Shown in pieces: positions 1 to 11,271 of a DNA stretch of 64,000 nucleotides (positions are counted from its first letter, which is position 1; every line of letters starts with the position of its first letter). The position numbers and the translations under genes are program-made. The stretch covers positions 82,758,501 to 82,822,500 of the forward strand of contig CM032233.1 of the NCBI GenBank assembly GCA_019009955.1. Reading direction: 5' to 3'. This stretch comes from Riptortus pedestris. Lineage: Eukaryota > Arthropoda > Insecta > Hemiptera > Alydidae. The notes under the pieces were generated by a model that had not been told where the DNA came from, ran no database searches, and saw nothing but the letters and a program-made list of their open reading frames with translations.

Positions 1-745
1 AGACTACTTGGCTTATAGCACAACATTCGAGAATTACATTTCTTAGCCTATTAACATTTGAATATATTGGTGAATCCTCGCAGCTGCTGAATAAAAGGTT
101 AAAGCAACACGTAAAAATTATAGGCAATAATAAAAATAAAACTGCTTTGACGGATCATTCTATCTCCAGAAAACACACCTTCAATTTTGATAAATGTCAA
201 ATAATTGATAATGAAAGAAATAATACTAAACGGAAAATAAAAGATAACATTCATTTAATAAAAAATAGAAAAAGAGCTCTAAACAAAAAACAGAAATCAA
301 ATATCTCATTCATATATTATATAACATTTTATCTTAAATTAATCGGTTTTAAATTATGACGCGACATAATCGAGTTCAAGATTGACCTGTAAATAATCGA
401 TTTTTAGTCAGCTTATTTAACCTATCTCGGCAACCTCTCATTATCTTCTACCTCCTCTGTGAGGACAGTCGCAACGTAGGGTAAAAGGTCAGAAATGTAA
501 GTAGCAATTTATAATTATATTTAATAAATATACCCGTATCATAGATGTAGGCACCTACTAATACAATATATAGCAAAAGAATTATTAAGGGATGTGTTAA
601 ATTAATGTTATTAATAATTTTTTATATATTTTTTAAAAAGGGATAGCCCCTGAAGAATTGGAAAAATAAGCCACGAAACATGTAGGGCAGAGTTAATAAA
701 GTTTACAACGAAACATTGTTTTTATTCGAGACCCTTGCCATAAAA
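1..745 (+). mobile_element. Penelope-like element, 3' portion, cut by window edge
   Basis: A GIY-YIG coding end (to 359) is followed by about 380 bases of non-coding tail. The tail carries CCCTGAAGAA at 648-657 and CGAAACATGTAGGG at 674-687, then a TTAATAAAG polyadenylation-like motif near 693. A 'CTGAAGA...CGAAAC' block just after the ORF is a recurrent feature of Penelope-like terminal repeats, where hammerhead-ribozyme cores are known. The upstream reverse transcriptase would lie outside the window. The 3' boundary near 745 is an estimate. Confidence 0.6.
3..359 (+). CDS. GIY-YIG endonuclease domain, C-terminal part of a Penelope-like polyprotein (partial)
   Basis: The frame is open from the window edge to the TGA at 357-359, so the start lies upstream. 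Residues YIGESSQLLNKRLKQH (63 onward) match the second GIY-YIG motif and the following Arg/His helix. NKTALTDHS, then FNFDKCQIIDNERN, then an IHLIKN helix follow in the order usual for the endonuclease that ends Penelope-like polyproteins. In that family the domain nicks target DNA to prime reverse transcription. The last ~25 residues (SNISFIYYITFYLKLIGFKL) are hydrophobic and may be read-through past the ancestral end. The 5' half of the domain, with the GIY strand, is not recognisable, so this may be decayed. The family assignment is fairly secure; activity is doubtful. Confidence 0.6.
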   Translation, partial: TTWLIAQHSRITFLSLLTFEYIGESSQLLNKRLKQHVKIIGNNKNKTALTDHSISRKHTFNFDKCQIIDNERNNTKRKIKDNIHLIKNRKRALNKKQKSNISFIYYITFYLKLIGFKL

Positions 746-1082
746 TTTGAAGAAAAAATTGGAAATGTTTTAATTCTACCCAGAATTTCTCAATTTGGTG
801 TTTCCGTTGCAGACTTAGAGACATTCAGTTGATGAATTTGTCTTTATAAATATTAGCTACCATCAATCGGAATATCATTCTTAGGATCCAAATATACCAT
901 TATCATGTGATACAACCAAAGGCCTGTTAGCCTTGTGAATGTCGGGCGTAATAAGGAATGTTTGGAGTAGAACAAACTTTTATCATGCTATAGTACCCTT
1001 CTACATCCAACGGCTGTCTAATACACACTCAATGCCCCATACAGTCGAAACCTTAGCCACATAAACATATACCCCATTAAAT
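746..1082. other. unassigned AT-rich stretch
   Basis: No coding signature, terminal repeat or similarity to the other repeats of the window was recognised here. It separates the Penelope-like tail from the first family H copy. Confidence 0.5.
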
Positions 1083-1165
1083 AATCAGCTACTGAGGTCG
1101 TACTCATAACGCGATAATCGAAAATGTCCTTCAACCCTACCCAGAAGACGACGAGAATGAAATCC

Positions 1166-1217
<52 letters not shown>

Positions 1218-1517
1218 GGATATGTATATAAAAAGACCAGGGAAGGTTATAACCAGTATTCGTAATGTAACCAGAAGTGCAATACATTATGTTCAATAGT
1301 TTTTAAGTATCTATAGTCTTGGTAAGTAAAAATAACATAAACACCCCTGTTACACTCTAGTTTAATAACAATGTGCAATATATATATATATATATATATA
1401 TATACATTTATATAAAATAGTACCTGTATTTGTACAGCCCTGAAGAAGAGAAAATAAATATTCTCGAAAAATTGACATAAACTAAGATTTTTTCACCAAC
1501 ATTGACCTTTGTTATCT

Positions 1518-1571
<54 letters not shown>

Positions 1572-2189
1572 TGTTAATGCTCTAGCGGTCGCAATTTTTG
1601 TTTGATCGTTACCAAACTATCTAATATATATCTAATCCAGTGGTAGGGGAGGGGGGAATTCCGAAAATTCTAAATAGAATAGAGATAATCTTATTGAAAT
1701 CCTGATCATTCTACCTTCATTCTAAGGTTGAATACCAAATATGGTTTTCATTAAACGTTTACTTTCTGAGATACAGGCAATTGCCCTATGTGATGATGGC
1801 GTCATCAATTAAAATTGTTTGCTCTTACTCGAAAATGTTTATTTGATCTCTACCATACTCGATAGAAGTATTCCCTGAACCGTTTCAACCAAGACTAAAG
1901 ATTACATTTGTTATTGACTGAAATGGGAGTTGGAATGGTGGGGGTTCAGAGTGGGAGGAATTCCAAAATTCAAAATATCTCCGTTGTTATTACTCGGACC
2001 GTAAAATTTTGTAGGATAAATTTTGTTAAACTATTAATGTTCTATAATTGTTATTCTAACCATTTTTTTGTAACTAAACTATTAGGCGAATTATTCGTAC
2101 TTAATTGTTTTCAGGCTTCAGTAAACCCCCAACTGACGCACCTGGGAAATCTGCTCAGTTTACGCAGCCCCTACGTGACGGATTTTTTT
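1083..2189 (-). mobile_element. family H copy 1 (HINE-like), split by a Penelope-type terminal repeat
   Basis: Reading on the minus strand, the 5' terminus is at 2147-2189 (GGGAAATCTGC then CGCAGCCCCTACGTGACGGA on plus) and the decayed 3' end lies near 1083. Between them are two head-to-tail copies of the internal module (about 1568-1850 and 1850-2110). Each contains the blocks 'GGTTGAAT/GGCTGAAAT', 'AGTGG(G)AGG' and 'AATATCTCCGTT'. The microsatellite position is occupied by (TA)n at 1170-1212 and 1521-1568, with foreign DNA (1213-1520) between them. The 3' hairpin is degenerate. Confidence 0.7.
1303..1520 (+). mobile_element. Penelope-type terminal repeat fragment (copy 1)
   Basis: It shares long blocks with 4343-4682: TCTTGGTAAGTA, AATAACATAAA, CAATGTGCAATATA, CAGCCCTGAAGAAGAGAAAA and TTTCACCAAC. 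A 5-bp hairpin CTGTA-TTTG-TACAG directly precedes CCCTGAAGA, and GAGAA...TTCTC lies between CTGAAGA and GAAAA. It sits inside the TA microsatellite of family H copy 1. Assignment to Penelope-like elements rests on the CTGAAGA...GAAA layout and is tentative. Confidence 0.4.
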
Positions 2190-3108
2190 ATGTCCTAGAA
2201 GGAAATATTACTCCATTTCCCTTTCGTTATGTATTGGGGGAATTTCTCCTTAGCATGTTAAATTACCCTAGTTGGCCAGTATTAAAACTTGGTCTAGGGG
2301 ACATGATTACTTTTAATTCTTAGAGGTATTTTATTCTAACTCTGTACCAAGGAAAAAAAACTTTAAATTCTGAAGTTACAAACGGACTTAAACTGAACTA
2401 CTTATTCATAACGTCTTCTTATTTTATATCCTTTCAACCTCGCAAGGACTTAATTCATCTTTGTTTGGAAATATTTAAGTACTATGAGTTAATGTAGTAA
2501 TTAAGAAGAAGGTGCTTTGAATAACGTTTTCCGCTTAGGAAAAAAAAAAAAAGTATATAAGGTCAGGACTAAATGGGCATTTTGAATGAAGAGTAGTGGG
2601 GAGGGGGGGCATTGAGAGGACGTTGGGTAGAGAGTCGGCTAGAAAGACAGCCTTAAGTTAGTATGAATAAACCAGGAGCTCTTTCAAATGCCTCTTCCCA
2701 TCGAGTCCTTCTACAATTCACCAACAACCTGTTTTACAAACTTACAAAAAGCTCCACCGTCCCAAGGCGTTTACTAGTCACTACTAATTAAGGTAGAAAA
2801 TAAAAAGAGTCTCCTTCCTCAGATTTGTATACAGCTGTTGAAATGATTTTACAAAGCTTGGAGTAAACGTTTATCTACAAGGACTGCCAAATTACAACTA
2901 CTTGACAATGAATTCATTGAATTTAAAATGAAAATAATCAGATGAATGTATTACCTTACTTGATATACAAAGTGTGGTAATTATTGACCCCCAGGGGTCG
3001 ATTAAAAAATTATTAGCGGTCTGTGTGATGTAAACTGATCTCATTTAAGTAGGTCAAGATTTTAATTTTGAACATTTAATTACATTTTTGAACATTAATG
3101 TAATTAAT
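2190..3108. other. unassigned AT-rich stretch
   Basis: No protein signature was found. It contains short poly-A runs (2540-2552, 2350) and a G-rich patch at 2599-2611. Nothing here matches the other repeats of the window. Confidence 0.5.
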
Positions 3109-3671
3109 ATATGACAGGTCCAGCTGGACGAAATATTTTATCACTGTTTACAGTGTACAGCTGGTTTCTAAAGAATGAAAAAAGAAAAAAAAAATTGTGT
3201 CATAGTTTTATAAGTAATAAAAGAGGACGTATAAAACGCTTGATACATTGTTTTCTGGGCATGATAAATTTGTAAAAGTTGTTGAAACTTTCAGATCTAG
3301 AAATACTTAGAAGTTATAAAGGAATAAAAAATTCGATTTGTGAAATAATGAATTGCCAAGAAATGACCATATAAATGTATCCAAAATTGAATTAGTTGTT
3401 GATATATTCATTTTTCATATATTATTTTATCAATATTTTCCAAGATTTGGAGGTTGCGGATAATTCATTCTTAAATCTAAAATAATTCTGTCGATTACAA
3501 TCAATCCTCTCATTGTACCATGCTACAAATACACTCATCCCATTGTGCAACAGGGCCAATTGTACCCGGAACAACAACTTTACACAATAAGTTAGATGAG
3601 ATAACCAGTAAGATTACCATATATTTGATATAATAACCACAAAATACGTTATTAAGTCCTCCTTCCTTAAT
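3109..3671 (+). repeat. unknown dispersed repeat A, copy 1
   Basis: Two long blocks recur in direct orientation at 10165-10930. The first begins ATATGACAGGTCCAGCTGG and ends AAAAAATTCGATTTGTGAAA. The second begins AAATAATTCTGTCGATTACA and ends TCCTCCTTCCTTAA. The middle differs between copies. I recognise no terminal repeats or coding domain. It could be a low-copy transposon, a processed-gene relic or a segmental duplication. Confidence 0.65.
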
Positions 3672-3817
3672 TTTACTTTAATTGAAAAATATAAAATCCT
3701 TAAATTTAATAGTTCGTGCCCCTGATTGTTGGATTTGTAAACTAACTTCTTTTCACAATTTTAGTAGTAGTGCCTTCTACTAATTGGTTGTTTTGCTTAG
3801 GATTAGAGAATATGCTC

Positions 3818-3872
3818 ATGGAAAATCTCCTTATTCCAAGCAGCCCATGCGTGACGGACTTTTTTTTTTTTA
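3818..3872 (-). mobile_element. family H 5'-terminal fragment
   Basis: Only the 5' terminus remains: GGAAAATCTCCTTATTCCA, AGCAGCCCATGCGTGACGGA and a T run, on plus. No module is attached upstream. Confidence 0.6.
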
Positions 3873-4230
3873 CATCTCGCTACAGATATACATCGGTCAA
3901 AACACATTTGAAGTTGAAGGTAAAGGCCACACTTCCACAGTAACATTTTTTTTTAAGCGACCGAGCGCTTTCGGTGCAGTGCATTATCGCCAGTGCCTGG
4001 TTGATACACAAAAAGTAACCTGTCATCGAACACACAACAGACGAAAAATGGCATTAGTTTCGAGCAAAAACCTCAGAATACAGTCATTAACGGCCACTTA
4101 TAATCGGTAATTATAGATGTAGGCTCGATGGCTTACTTACCTGATATATATCACCATAACATTTATTCATTTTCTTTCATACTTTTACTGATATGTTTGT
4201 TGTAATGTCCTCCTTGAGGTTGGCTGTTAT

Positions 4231-4235
<5 letters not shown>
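3873..4235. other. unassigned stretch with a 108-codon open frame
   Basis: An open frame reaches 4110 but starts inside the family H terminus. Its sequence (VHYRQCLVDTQKVTCHRT in part) resembles no family I know. It is treated as chance. Confidence 0.4.

Positions 4236-4291
<56 letters not shown>
4236..4291. repeat. (TA)28 microsatellite
   Basis: A perfect TA tract, not embedded in recognisable family H flanks. It lies 50 bases from the left arm of the Penelope-type inverted repeat. Confidence 0.95.
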
Positions 4292-4294
<3 letters not shown>

Positions 4295-4342
4295 GTCTGG
4301 CAATTATTATATGGGGTGTGGGTGTTGTTTGTTGAGTTGTGT

Positions 4343-4682
4343 GGTCCATGTTGGTGAAACACGTTTTAGTCTATGCCAATATTTCAAGAATTTTATTTTA
4401 CCTTCTTCAGGTCTGTAAAACACATACTAAATTATACATATTGCACATGGTTATTTAACTAGAGTGTAACAGAGTGGTGTTTATGTCATTGGTAATTACT
4501 TAGTAGTTAAGTAATTCTAGTCTTGGTAAGTAGAAATAACATAAATACCACTCTGTTACTCTGTAGTTAAATAACAATGTGCAATATATATAAAGTAAAA
4601 CTTTTTTTACAGCCCTGAAGAAGAGAAAATACAATTTTCGAAATATTGGCATAGACTAAAACTTCTTTCACCAACGTTGACC
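4343..4682. repeat. large inverted repeat of Penelope-type terminal repeats
   Basis: The left arm (4343-4500) is the approximate reverse complement of the right arm (4525-4682). The outer ends read GGTCCATGTTGGTGAAAC and, in reverse complement, GGTCAACGTTGGTGAAAG. The right arm carries CCCTGAAGAAGAG then CAATTTTCGAAATATTGGC. Each arm is homologous to 1303-1520. Two terminal repeats in opposite orientation separated by only ~25 bases is an arrangement reported for Penelope-like insertions. Confidence 0.65.
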
Positions 4683-5299
4683 ACAAACCTCAACAATTAA
4701 CAACGGCTCAGGATATATATGGTAATTTGAAATTTAGTGTTACACCAGAGACCTAAATTTTAAGTTAAATTCTGTCGTATATATGAATTTTGTGTAGGTA
4801 TGAAAATATGAGTTAAAGTATTGGCTGCCTTCTTGCAAAACTTCTTGTAAGTCGTAGTGGAAGTGCTGCTGTTATCGTTTTCGGCATTTTAGCAATATAT
4901 CTCTTATATGTCAAGTTACTGATACAAGCTGAGGAAGAGGCTCTGACTGTCTTTGTTATCAAGTATATAATTTGGATTGGCCTTTTATCAGTCCCGAGTG
5001 AACTGTTTCTTCTCTCCTAGAGTTTCTGAGATTTTATTTTCATTCGCAAATAGTCTTCTCAATAGTTGGTAGTTTGTTTTCAATACTTGTGTTAGTCCAG
5101 TTGGTTTGTCGTGCATCTAAGAGGAGGTATTTTGTTAGTCAAGAAATTTCTTCATTTAGTCCATTTATTTGTTCACATTCAAATCTTTCAGCTCCTTTTT
5201 TGCTATAAAGTTCACAGCTTTACTCAGTCCAAGGTTTCATGTCTTGATAGCGAATAATAGCGTGCTCATAATACTGATAAATTATTCAGTCAAAAAAAG
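4683..5299. other. unassigned stretch
   Basis: Less AT-rich than its surroundings and without a clear open frame. No domain was recognised on either strand. It could be decayed coding DNA of an element, but I cannot support that. Confidence 0.4.
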
Positions 5300-5572
5300 A
5301 ATCTTAAGGTCTCAAACTAAGCAATCTTTAAGGTCTCAAACTAAGCAATCTTTAAGGTCTCAAGCTAAGCAATCTTTAAAGTCTCAAACTAAGGAATCTT
5401 TAAGGTCTCAAACTTAGCCATCTTTAAAGTCTCTAACTAAGCAATCTTTAAGGTCTCAAACTAAGGAATCTTTAATGTCTCAAGCTAAGCAATCTTTAAA
5501 GTCTCAAACTAAGGAATCTTTAAGGTCTCAAACGAAGCAATCTTAAAGACGTCTCAAACTAAGCAATCTTTA
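5300..5572 (+). repeat. 24-bp minisatellite, 11 units
   Basis: The unit is AATCTTTAAGGTCTCAAACT plus AAGC. GTCTC recurs every 24 bases from 5309 to 5525, with the last unit at 5551 slightly longer. Because 24 is a multiple of three, one frame reads repeats of LRSQTKQS. Units 3-5 and 8-10 share the same variant order (CAAGC, then AAAGTCTC/AAGG, then AAGGTCTC), suggesting block duplication. Not a CRISPR array, as there are no spacers. Confidence 0.9.
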
Positions 5573-6108
5573 TGTCCTTTTTTCATTGGGGGACGTTTTC
5601 TTGTCAATAACAATGCATTAAAATTATTCCTCTATAGAGCTTTTTTAAAAACGAGACACAAATTGTATAAAGAGCTCTTCTATTCCGGTCAATATTGTCT
5701 ATCGATACAGAATATCTAAATTGAAAGAATTTCACAAGCGTTGGTCAGTTCAGTTTAATTATTAATTATATGCCTTGGGACTAGGAAAAGAGCCAGGTAG
5801 ATAGAAATGGTTAGATACCCTGGATTGATGGGGGGACATGCGGTTACTGGGTGTCCGCAATTAGATGAAACTAGATCCTAACCACTGAGATGGAGACAAG
5901 AGACCACGCTTCTACAAGGACTCCTACAATTATATTTCAATCGGCAATAATAGTTGTACCACCTATTGGAATAAGAAGATACTGTTTGCAACCATTGATC
6001 CAATAGCTCCGTATAACTACAATGTACATTCATTCAGGAGTTTGTGTGCTGCATCATTCAGAATTATTTGTTTATTTTTCTTTAGATCTCTCATTCTACT
6101 ATTGGAAG
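5573..6108. other. unassigned stretch
   Basis: Mixed-composition DNA with no recognised element ends or coding domain between the minisatellite and a family H copy. Confidence 0.45.
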
Positions 6109-6893
6109 TCCGTCACGCACTCCTGGGACTCCTTAAACTAAGCAGATTTCCCTCGTGAAGGCTTAAAACTTCGTCACGCAAGGGCTGCGTAAACTATGCA
6201 GATTTCCCTCTTGAAGTTTAGTAATACATAAATCTACATACTGCTAACACAACACCACCGTGAATACTAAGTGAATAAATACAAATGGAAATAAGAATTA
6301 TTTCAGTCAATTTCAATAACCTGCCGACAGGAAGCGTTTGACATATAAACAAACAGATCTGTCAGCCTCACACCGGAAAGAAAAACAATTACTGACATAT
6401 ATCAGAATATAACATATTAATTTTATTGGGAACTATTTACTATCTAGTACTGCAATTAATAATTAGTCAGAATAATTGTTTTCTCAATCAATCTAATTTT
6501 AGTAATCCAAGACCTTCAGACGGGGGGGGGGCAACCGGACATATTTGCATGTATCTCGTATAATAAAGGTCTCTTGAATACAATATTTGATATTTAAGCT
6601 TCAAATAATGTAGTTTATTATATAATAGAGTATTGTTTACGTAACATGAGTAGAAGTGGGGGTTTGCTGAAAACTGAAAAATGCAAATATCTCAATTAAT
6701 ATTCAAGATAGAGTATAAATGTATATAACAATAATTATAGTGCATTTAATTTGCAAATCCTCCCCCTCTAAACCCCCCTCCCCCTGGTCCGATTTCAACC
6801 ATTAACGAACTTGATCTTCCTTTCTACATAAAACGACTAAATATCGAGTTTCGTAACGATTAATCAATAATTGCGGCCGCTAGAGTGGTAACA

Positions 6894-6940
<47 letters not shown>

Positions 6941-7060
6941 GAACGGCCCTCATTTTCGACATCTCCTAGGTAGGAGCAATGGACATTCGAAGAAAAATGT
7001 TGAAAATCGCGTCATGAGTATGACCTCAATAGCTGATTTCCCTTAAGGGAAATCTACTAA
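6109..7060 (+). mobile_element. family H copy, long form, duplicated 5' end and (AC)n core
   Basis: It begins with two 5' termini in tandem (6109-6162 and 6174-6220), each with the AAACTA-GCAGATTTCCC block. The long 5' region contains TAATATTTCCT-type AT DNA and 'GGGGGTTTGCTGAAAACTG'. It ends with AGCTGATTTC CCTTAAGGGA AATCTACTAA at 7060. The microsatellite slot holds (AC)n at 6894-6935 instead of (TA)n. The terminal palindrome is perfect. Confidence 0.8.
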
Positions 7061-7665
7061 AATGGATAAATCTACATGCTGGTAAACACTAAACATCACC
7101 GTAAATATTAAGTGAATAAGTACAAACGATAGTGAGAAATCTTTCAGTAAATGTACATTTTAATAATCTACACAACGTAAAGCGTCTGAATTGTAAAAAA
7201 AACAGGTCAGCCAACCTCTAAGAGCTGAATAGAAGAAATATTCTTCTTTTCTTATTTGTTCTTAAGAAAACAATTACTGTAGTATATCTGAATATAACAT
7301 TAATTTTTTTGAAAAACGTTTACTATTACTTTAATTTATAATGAATCAGAATAATTGTTATCTCAATTACTCAAATTTTTGTAATTCTAGAACTAAACAC
7401 GAGCGGGTTAGGGATCATCAGAACGTATTTGCAAGTATCTCGTATAATAAAGGTCTCTTGAAAACAATATTTCGTATTGTTCGAATAAAGTGGTTTATTA
7501 TTTAACAAAGTATTGTTTATGTGACGTCATTAGGAGTGGGGGTTTGCTAAATGATGAAAACTAAAACATGCCTATATCTCGATTAATACTCAAGAAAGGA
7601 AATAAATGTATATAACAATATTTATAGTACATTTAATTTGCAATAAGATCTGTTCTATACTGTAA
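7061..7665 (+). mobile_element. family H copy, 5' half, tandem to the preceding copy
   Basis: It starts a few bases after the CTAA end of the previous copy, lacks the first ~70 bases, and matches the previous copy through the long 5' region (for example GGAGTGGGGGTTTGCTAAA and ATTTAATTTGCAATAAGAT). It breaks off near 7665 before the microsatellite. Confidence 0.7.
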
Positions 7666-8841
7666 TGTATTATGAATTAGAATAACATTGAGCTGCACAA
7701 GTATAAATCTGTCATGTGACATCAACAATGCATATTTTAGAATTCTGGAGATCACAATTTTTATTGATCCTTCCGATACTCAATATTTAAACTCTCACGA
7801 TAACGAATGATATTTTAGAATCCATATCAGGAGTATTTTGAATTAGAAAAAGGAGAATTTATATATAATTGAATATCTCTTTTATTAGGAGTCAGACGGA
7901 TAAATACTACTTTAACAAATTGTCTTCATGAATTATTACCCTGCAGTTATTTTTCTATACATTTTTCTCTAACTGAAATACTGTCGGAGTGATGTGCAGT
8001 TATGCACAGCCATCTAACGCACATCCCCTCATTCATAAAAATAGAATTATATTTCAGCATCTCATTTGTATCTTAAACCCAAATTAAAAATCGTTCTTTG
8101 GGGGAAATAAAGAATAAAACAGAACGATTTTAAATATCGCAAAACTATTGGATTATTTCCGGGACACAACTAAAAGCTATACTTGATGAAGAGTTGGGTA
8201 TTCCATCTACGGGTATACCTCTATTTGGCATTTCCAGCTTCTTTAAATAAATAATTCACGTATCCTCCACATGTATAATAAAATGGAGAAATGTTTTCTT
8301 ATTCCATTTCTTCTAAATTATTTACTAATAATTTCTAAGCCAGTTTCCTTCTGAAAAGACGAAAATATGCAGAGAACTCCAACTTCCTAGAGCCCCTTTC
8401 TCACGCGCGACGAATATGAATAAAAAATCGCCTGGGAGGACATTTCTTTCAGATAACACATTCAAAAAAGAAAACACATGTCTTGAAATGTATTCTATGT
8501 ACAGGAAACACCGAGCGCCTCTTGGAAATGTTCCCAAGGACGATCATGGAGTGTGATATACGAAAAGTGTGCTATCCTTTATTTCATTTCTAATATACAT
8601 ACACGCCACTGAACAGAGGGATTTCTTTGCCAATTGACTTAAAAACTGTGTTATATGTCACTTATTTTCAACCACTCTCTCAAAATCCATGTCATCTTCA
8701 ATGGGATTCTGAAAAGGGAAAGTCCCTTAATAAATTATTTCATAGGTGAATATTAAATCAAATGATTTTTCAGTAATTTTTATTTGTACTGGTGTGAAGG
8801 TTGAGTTTAAGTGAGACTGATCTAATATGATATACTAAAAG
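7666..8841. other. unassigned stretch
   Basis: About 1.2 kb of AT-rich DNA without recognised repeats. The longest open frames are short and unconvincing. Confidence 0.5.
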
Positions 8842-10102
8842 TCCGCCACGCAGGGGCTACTTAAACTAAGCAGATTTCCCATGGTATTACACACTTGTGT
8901 TCACATCTCACCAAATAATCTCTATTTATATGTAAAAAACCTATGAGCAGAAGGGAGGGGGTGGGGTTTACAGAAGACAGAAAAGAAGAATGTACGAATA
9001 ACTTGCATAATACCTGCAGGGCCCCCGCTAGCATATGTGCAAAGTGTGCAATGCACTCGGGCGCCATCCTTTAGGGGCGTCAAAACCAAGGGCCCAAAAA
9101 AATTCTTATGATTTTATTCTGCTTATTTCATTTTGGTATTTTAGTCTACAAATAAATATGACTTTTAAAGTTCAGTTCTTTGTTTTATTTCAAGCACCTA
9201 CCTACCATAAAAAAAAAGAAAAAGATAATTCAAAATTCCTTAAGGGGCGATAAAATCCTTTTTTGCACACAGGCGCCAGTAGCCCTTAGGGGGCTCTGAA
9301 TACCTGAGTTACCAAAATATGCACAGAGCATCAATTACAGAAAATCAAATGTTTAACAAAGATTGGTTCTATAACATTTTATGATCCTACCCATATTAAC
9401 GGAGATATTTTGAATTCTCTAATCCCCCCTCTCTAAAACACCACTATCCGAAGTCCGATAGCAGCCAATAACAAATATGATCTTCAGTGTTGACTGAATA
9501 GTCTAAATATCGAGTAGCGTTTCGATCAAAGAACGAAAACTTTTTGACGTCATCACATGGCGTATTTTCATGTGTCTCACAAAGTAATATTTGAATGAAA
9601 ACCATATTTAGTATTTAACTTTGGAATGATGTGGTTCAAGATATAACAGCTTATTATTAATATGACATGGGTAGGAGTGGGGGTCTACTGATGGTCGAAA
9701 ACTAAAATATGCTACATATCTCGGTAAATATTCAATATAGAGAAAACAAGTATATAACAACATTTATAGAACATTAAATTAGAAATACGGTTGGTTCTAT
9801 GCAATTTTTCAATCCGGGCCATAAAAACGGAGATATTTCGAATTCCCGAAATTCTTCCCTTCTAAATCCTCCCACTGGTATGATTTTAGTTGTTAATGAA
9901 CTTGATCTTTATTTTTACATAAAACGTTAAATATCGGGTTTGATAACGATCAGACAACATATGCGACAGATAGAAGATTTTGAACGGACCTCATTTTCGT
10001 CATCTCTTGGGTAGGATCGATAAACATTTGAAGAAATTTTTTCGAAAATCCCATCATGAGTGCAACCTCTATAGCTGATTTCCCCAAAGGAAAATCAGCT
10101 AA
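8842..10102 (+). mobile_element. family H copy interrupted by a hAT-type MITE
   Basis: It starts TCCGCCACGCAGGGGCTACT and ends CCCCAAAGGAAAATCAGCTAA. It contains two module copies (8935-9535 minus the insert, and 9540-9960) and no TA tract: AAGATTTTGAACGGACC joins directly. The insertion at 9017-9298 interrupts the block normally read as AATAACTCGCTTAATATTTGAG in sister copies. Confidence 0.8.
9017..9298. mobile_element. hAT-type MITE, 282 bp, 8-bp target duplication
   Basis: The termini are CAGGGCCCCCGCTAG and, in reverse complement, CAGAGCCCCCTAAGGGC. They are flanked on both sides by AATACCTG (9009-9016 and 9299-9306). An 8-bp duplication and CAG...CTG ends fit the hAT superfamily. The interior is non-coding with poly-A runs, so the element is non-autonomous. 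GC-rich ends contrast with the AT-rich host copy. Confidence 0.8.
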
Positions 10103-10164
10103 AAATAGGGCAAACTAGATCATTTTTTTTATTCAGTTAATACAAAATTCCATATTGAGAGGGA

Positions 10165-10930
10165 TATATGACAGGTCCAGCTGGACAAAATATTTTATCA
10201 CTGTTTTCAGTTCTTTCTAAACGCTAAAAACCGGACTTCTAATGAACTGGAAAAAAAATTGTGCGATAGTTTTATATGTATTAAAAGAGGAAGTATAAGA
10301 CGTTTGAGAAATTGTTTTCTGGGCATGATAAATTTGTAAAAGATGTTGAAACTATCAGATCTAGAAATACTTAGAAGTTATAAAGGAATAAAAAATTCAA
10401 TTTGTGAAAGAGCCGATCTTCAAACCAACTCACTTAGGATATACAGAGAAAGTCCTATACACTTATTTGTATCTGGAATGCGTACGGAGAAATTTGTAAT
10501 TTGTTATTTTCGGCCTCCTATAGCCCTTCTCCCATTTCTCTCTTTGTCGGTTTTGGGAGGGGGGGGGGCACGAGACACACAACTAGACGTTACAACAATT
10601 CCAAACAAGAAATTTCAAAATTCTGAGGCTCTCTGTTTTTGAGCAATTCAAACAGAATCTAATCAAAATGTATTCAAGGCGGGTCAAAACGGGTAATTCA
10701 ATTGAAATTACATACATAATACATTTTCGCGATTGCAATGCACTTTTCTCATATTCTTAAAGCGAAAATAATTCTGTCGATTACAATCAATCTTTTCATT
10801 GTTCCATGCTACAAATACACTGATCCCATTGTGCAACAGGGCCAATTGCCCCCTGAACAACAACTTTACGCAATATGTTAGACGAGATAACAAGTATCCA
10901 CAAAATACGTTGTTAAATCCTCCTTCCTTA
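10165..10930 (+). repeat. unknown dispersed repeat A, copy 2
   Basis: Direct-orientation partner of 3109-3671. About 360 bases between the two conserved blocks (10410-10768) differ, including a G run at 10559-10568. The copy lies about 60 bases after the CTAA end of a family H copy. Confidence 0.65.
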
Positions 10931-11218
10931 AAAAAAATATATATATATGGGGAAGGAGGGGAAAGAACTTTTATTTTTTATTTATTTATACAGGAGCACC
11001 CGCATCTTGGCGATTTGGCTTAAAGTTTCACAATGTAAAATGAAAACAAAAGTATAGAAAAATAACAAAAACTGAAGCAACAAATAAAAAATTAAATACA
11101 ACAGATAATCATTAAATACCAGTAATAAAGACAATTAATGAACATTAGACTAGTAATAAAGACAAACAATTTAAAATGGTTTTAATAAAAAAATTATGTT
11201 ATTCATATATACTAGTAC

Positions 11219-11271
<53 letters not shown>

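Noticed and set aside
1018..1296. Open frames with IYIYIYIY strings (also 4177, 22119, 46910, 57550, 58067 and others)
   Set aside because: They are translations of TA microsatellites; a TA tract has no stop in some frames.
3784..4110. 108-codon frame as a gene
   Set aside because: It starts in a family H terminus and shows no recognisable domain.
5300..5572. CRISPR-like array
   Set aside because: Contiguous 24-bp units without spacers, in a eukaryotic context.
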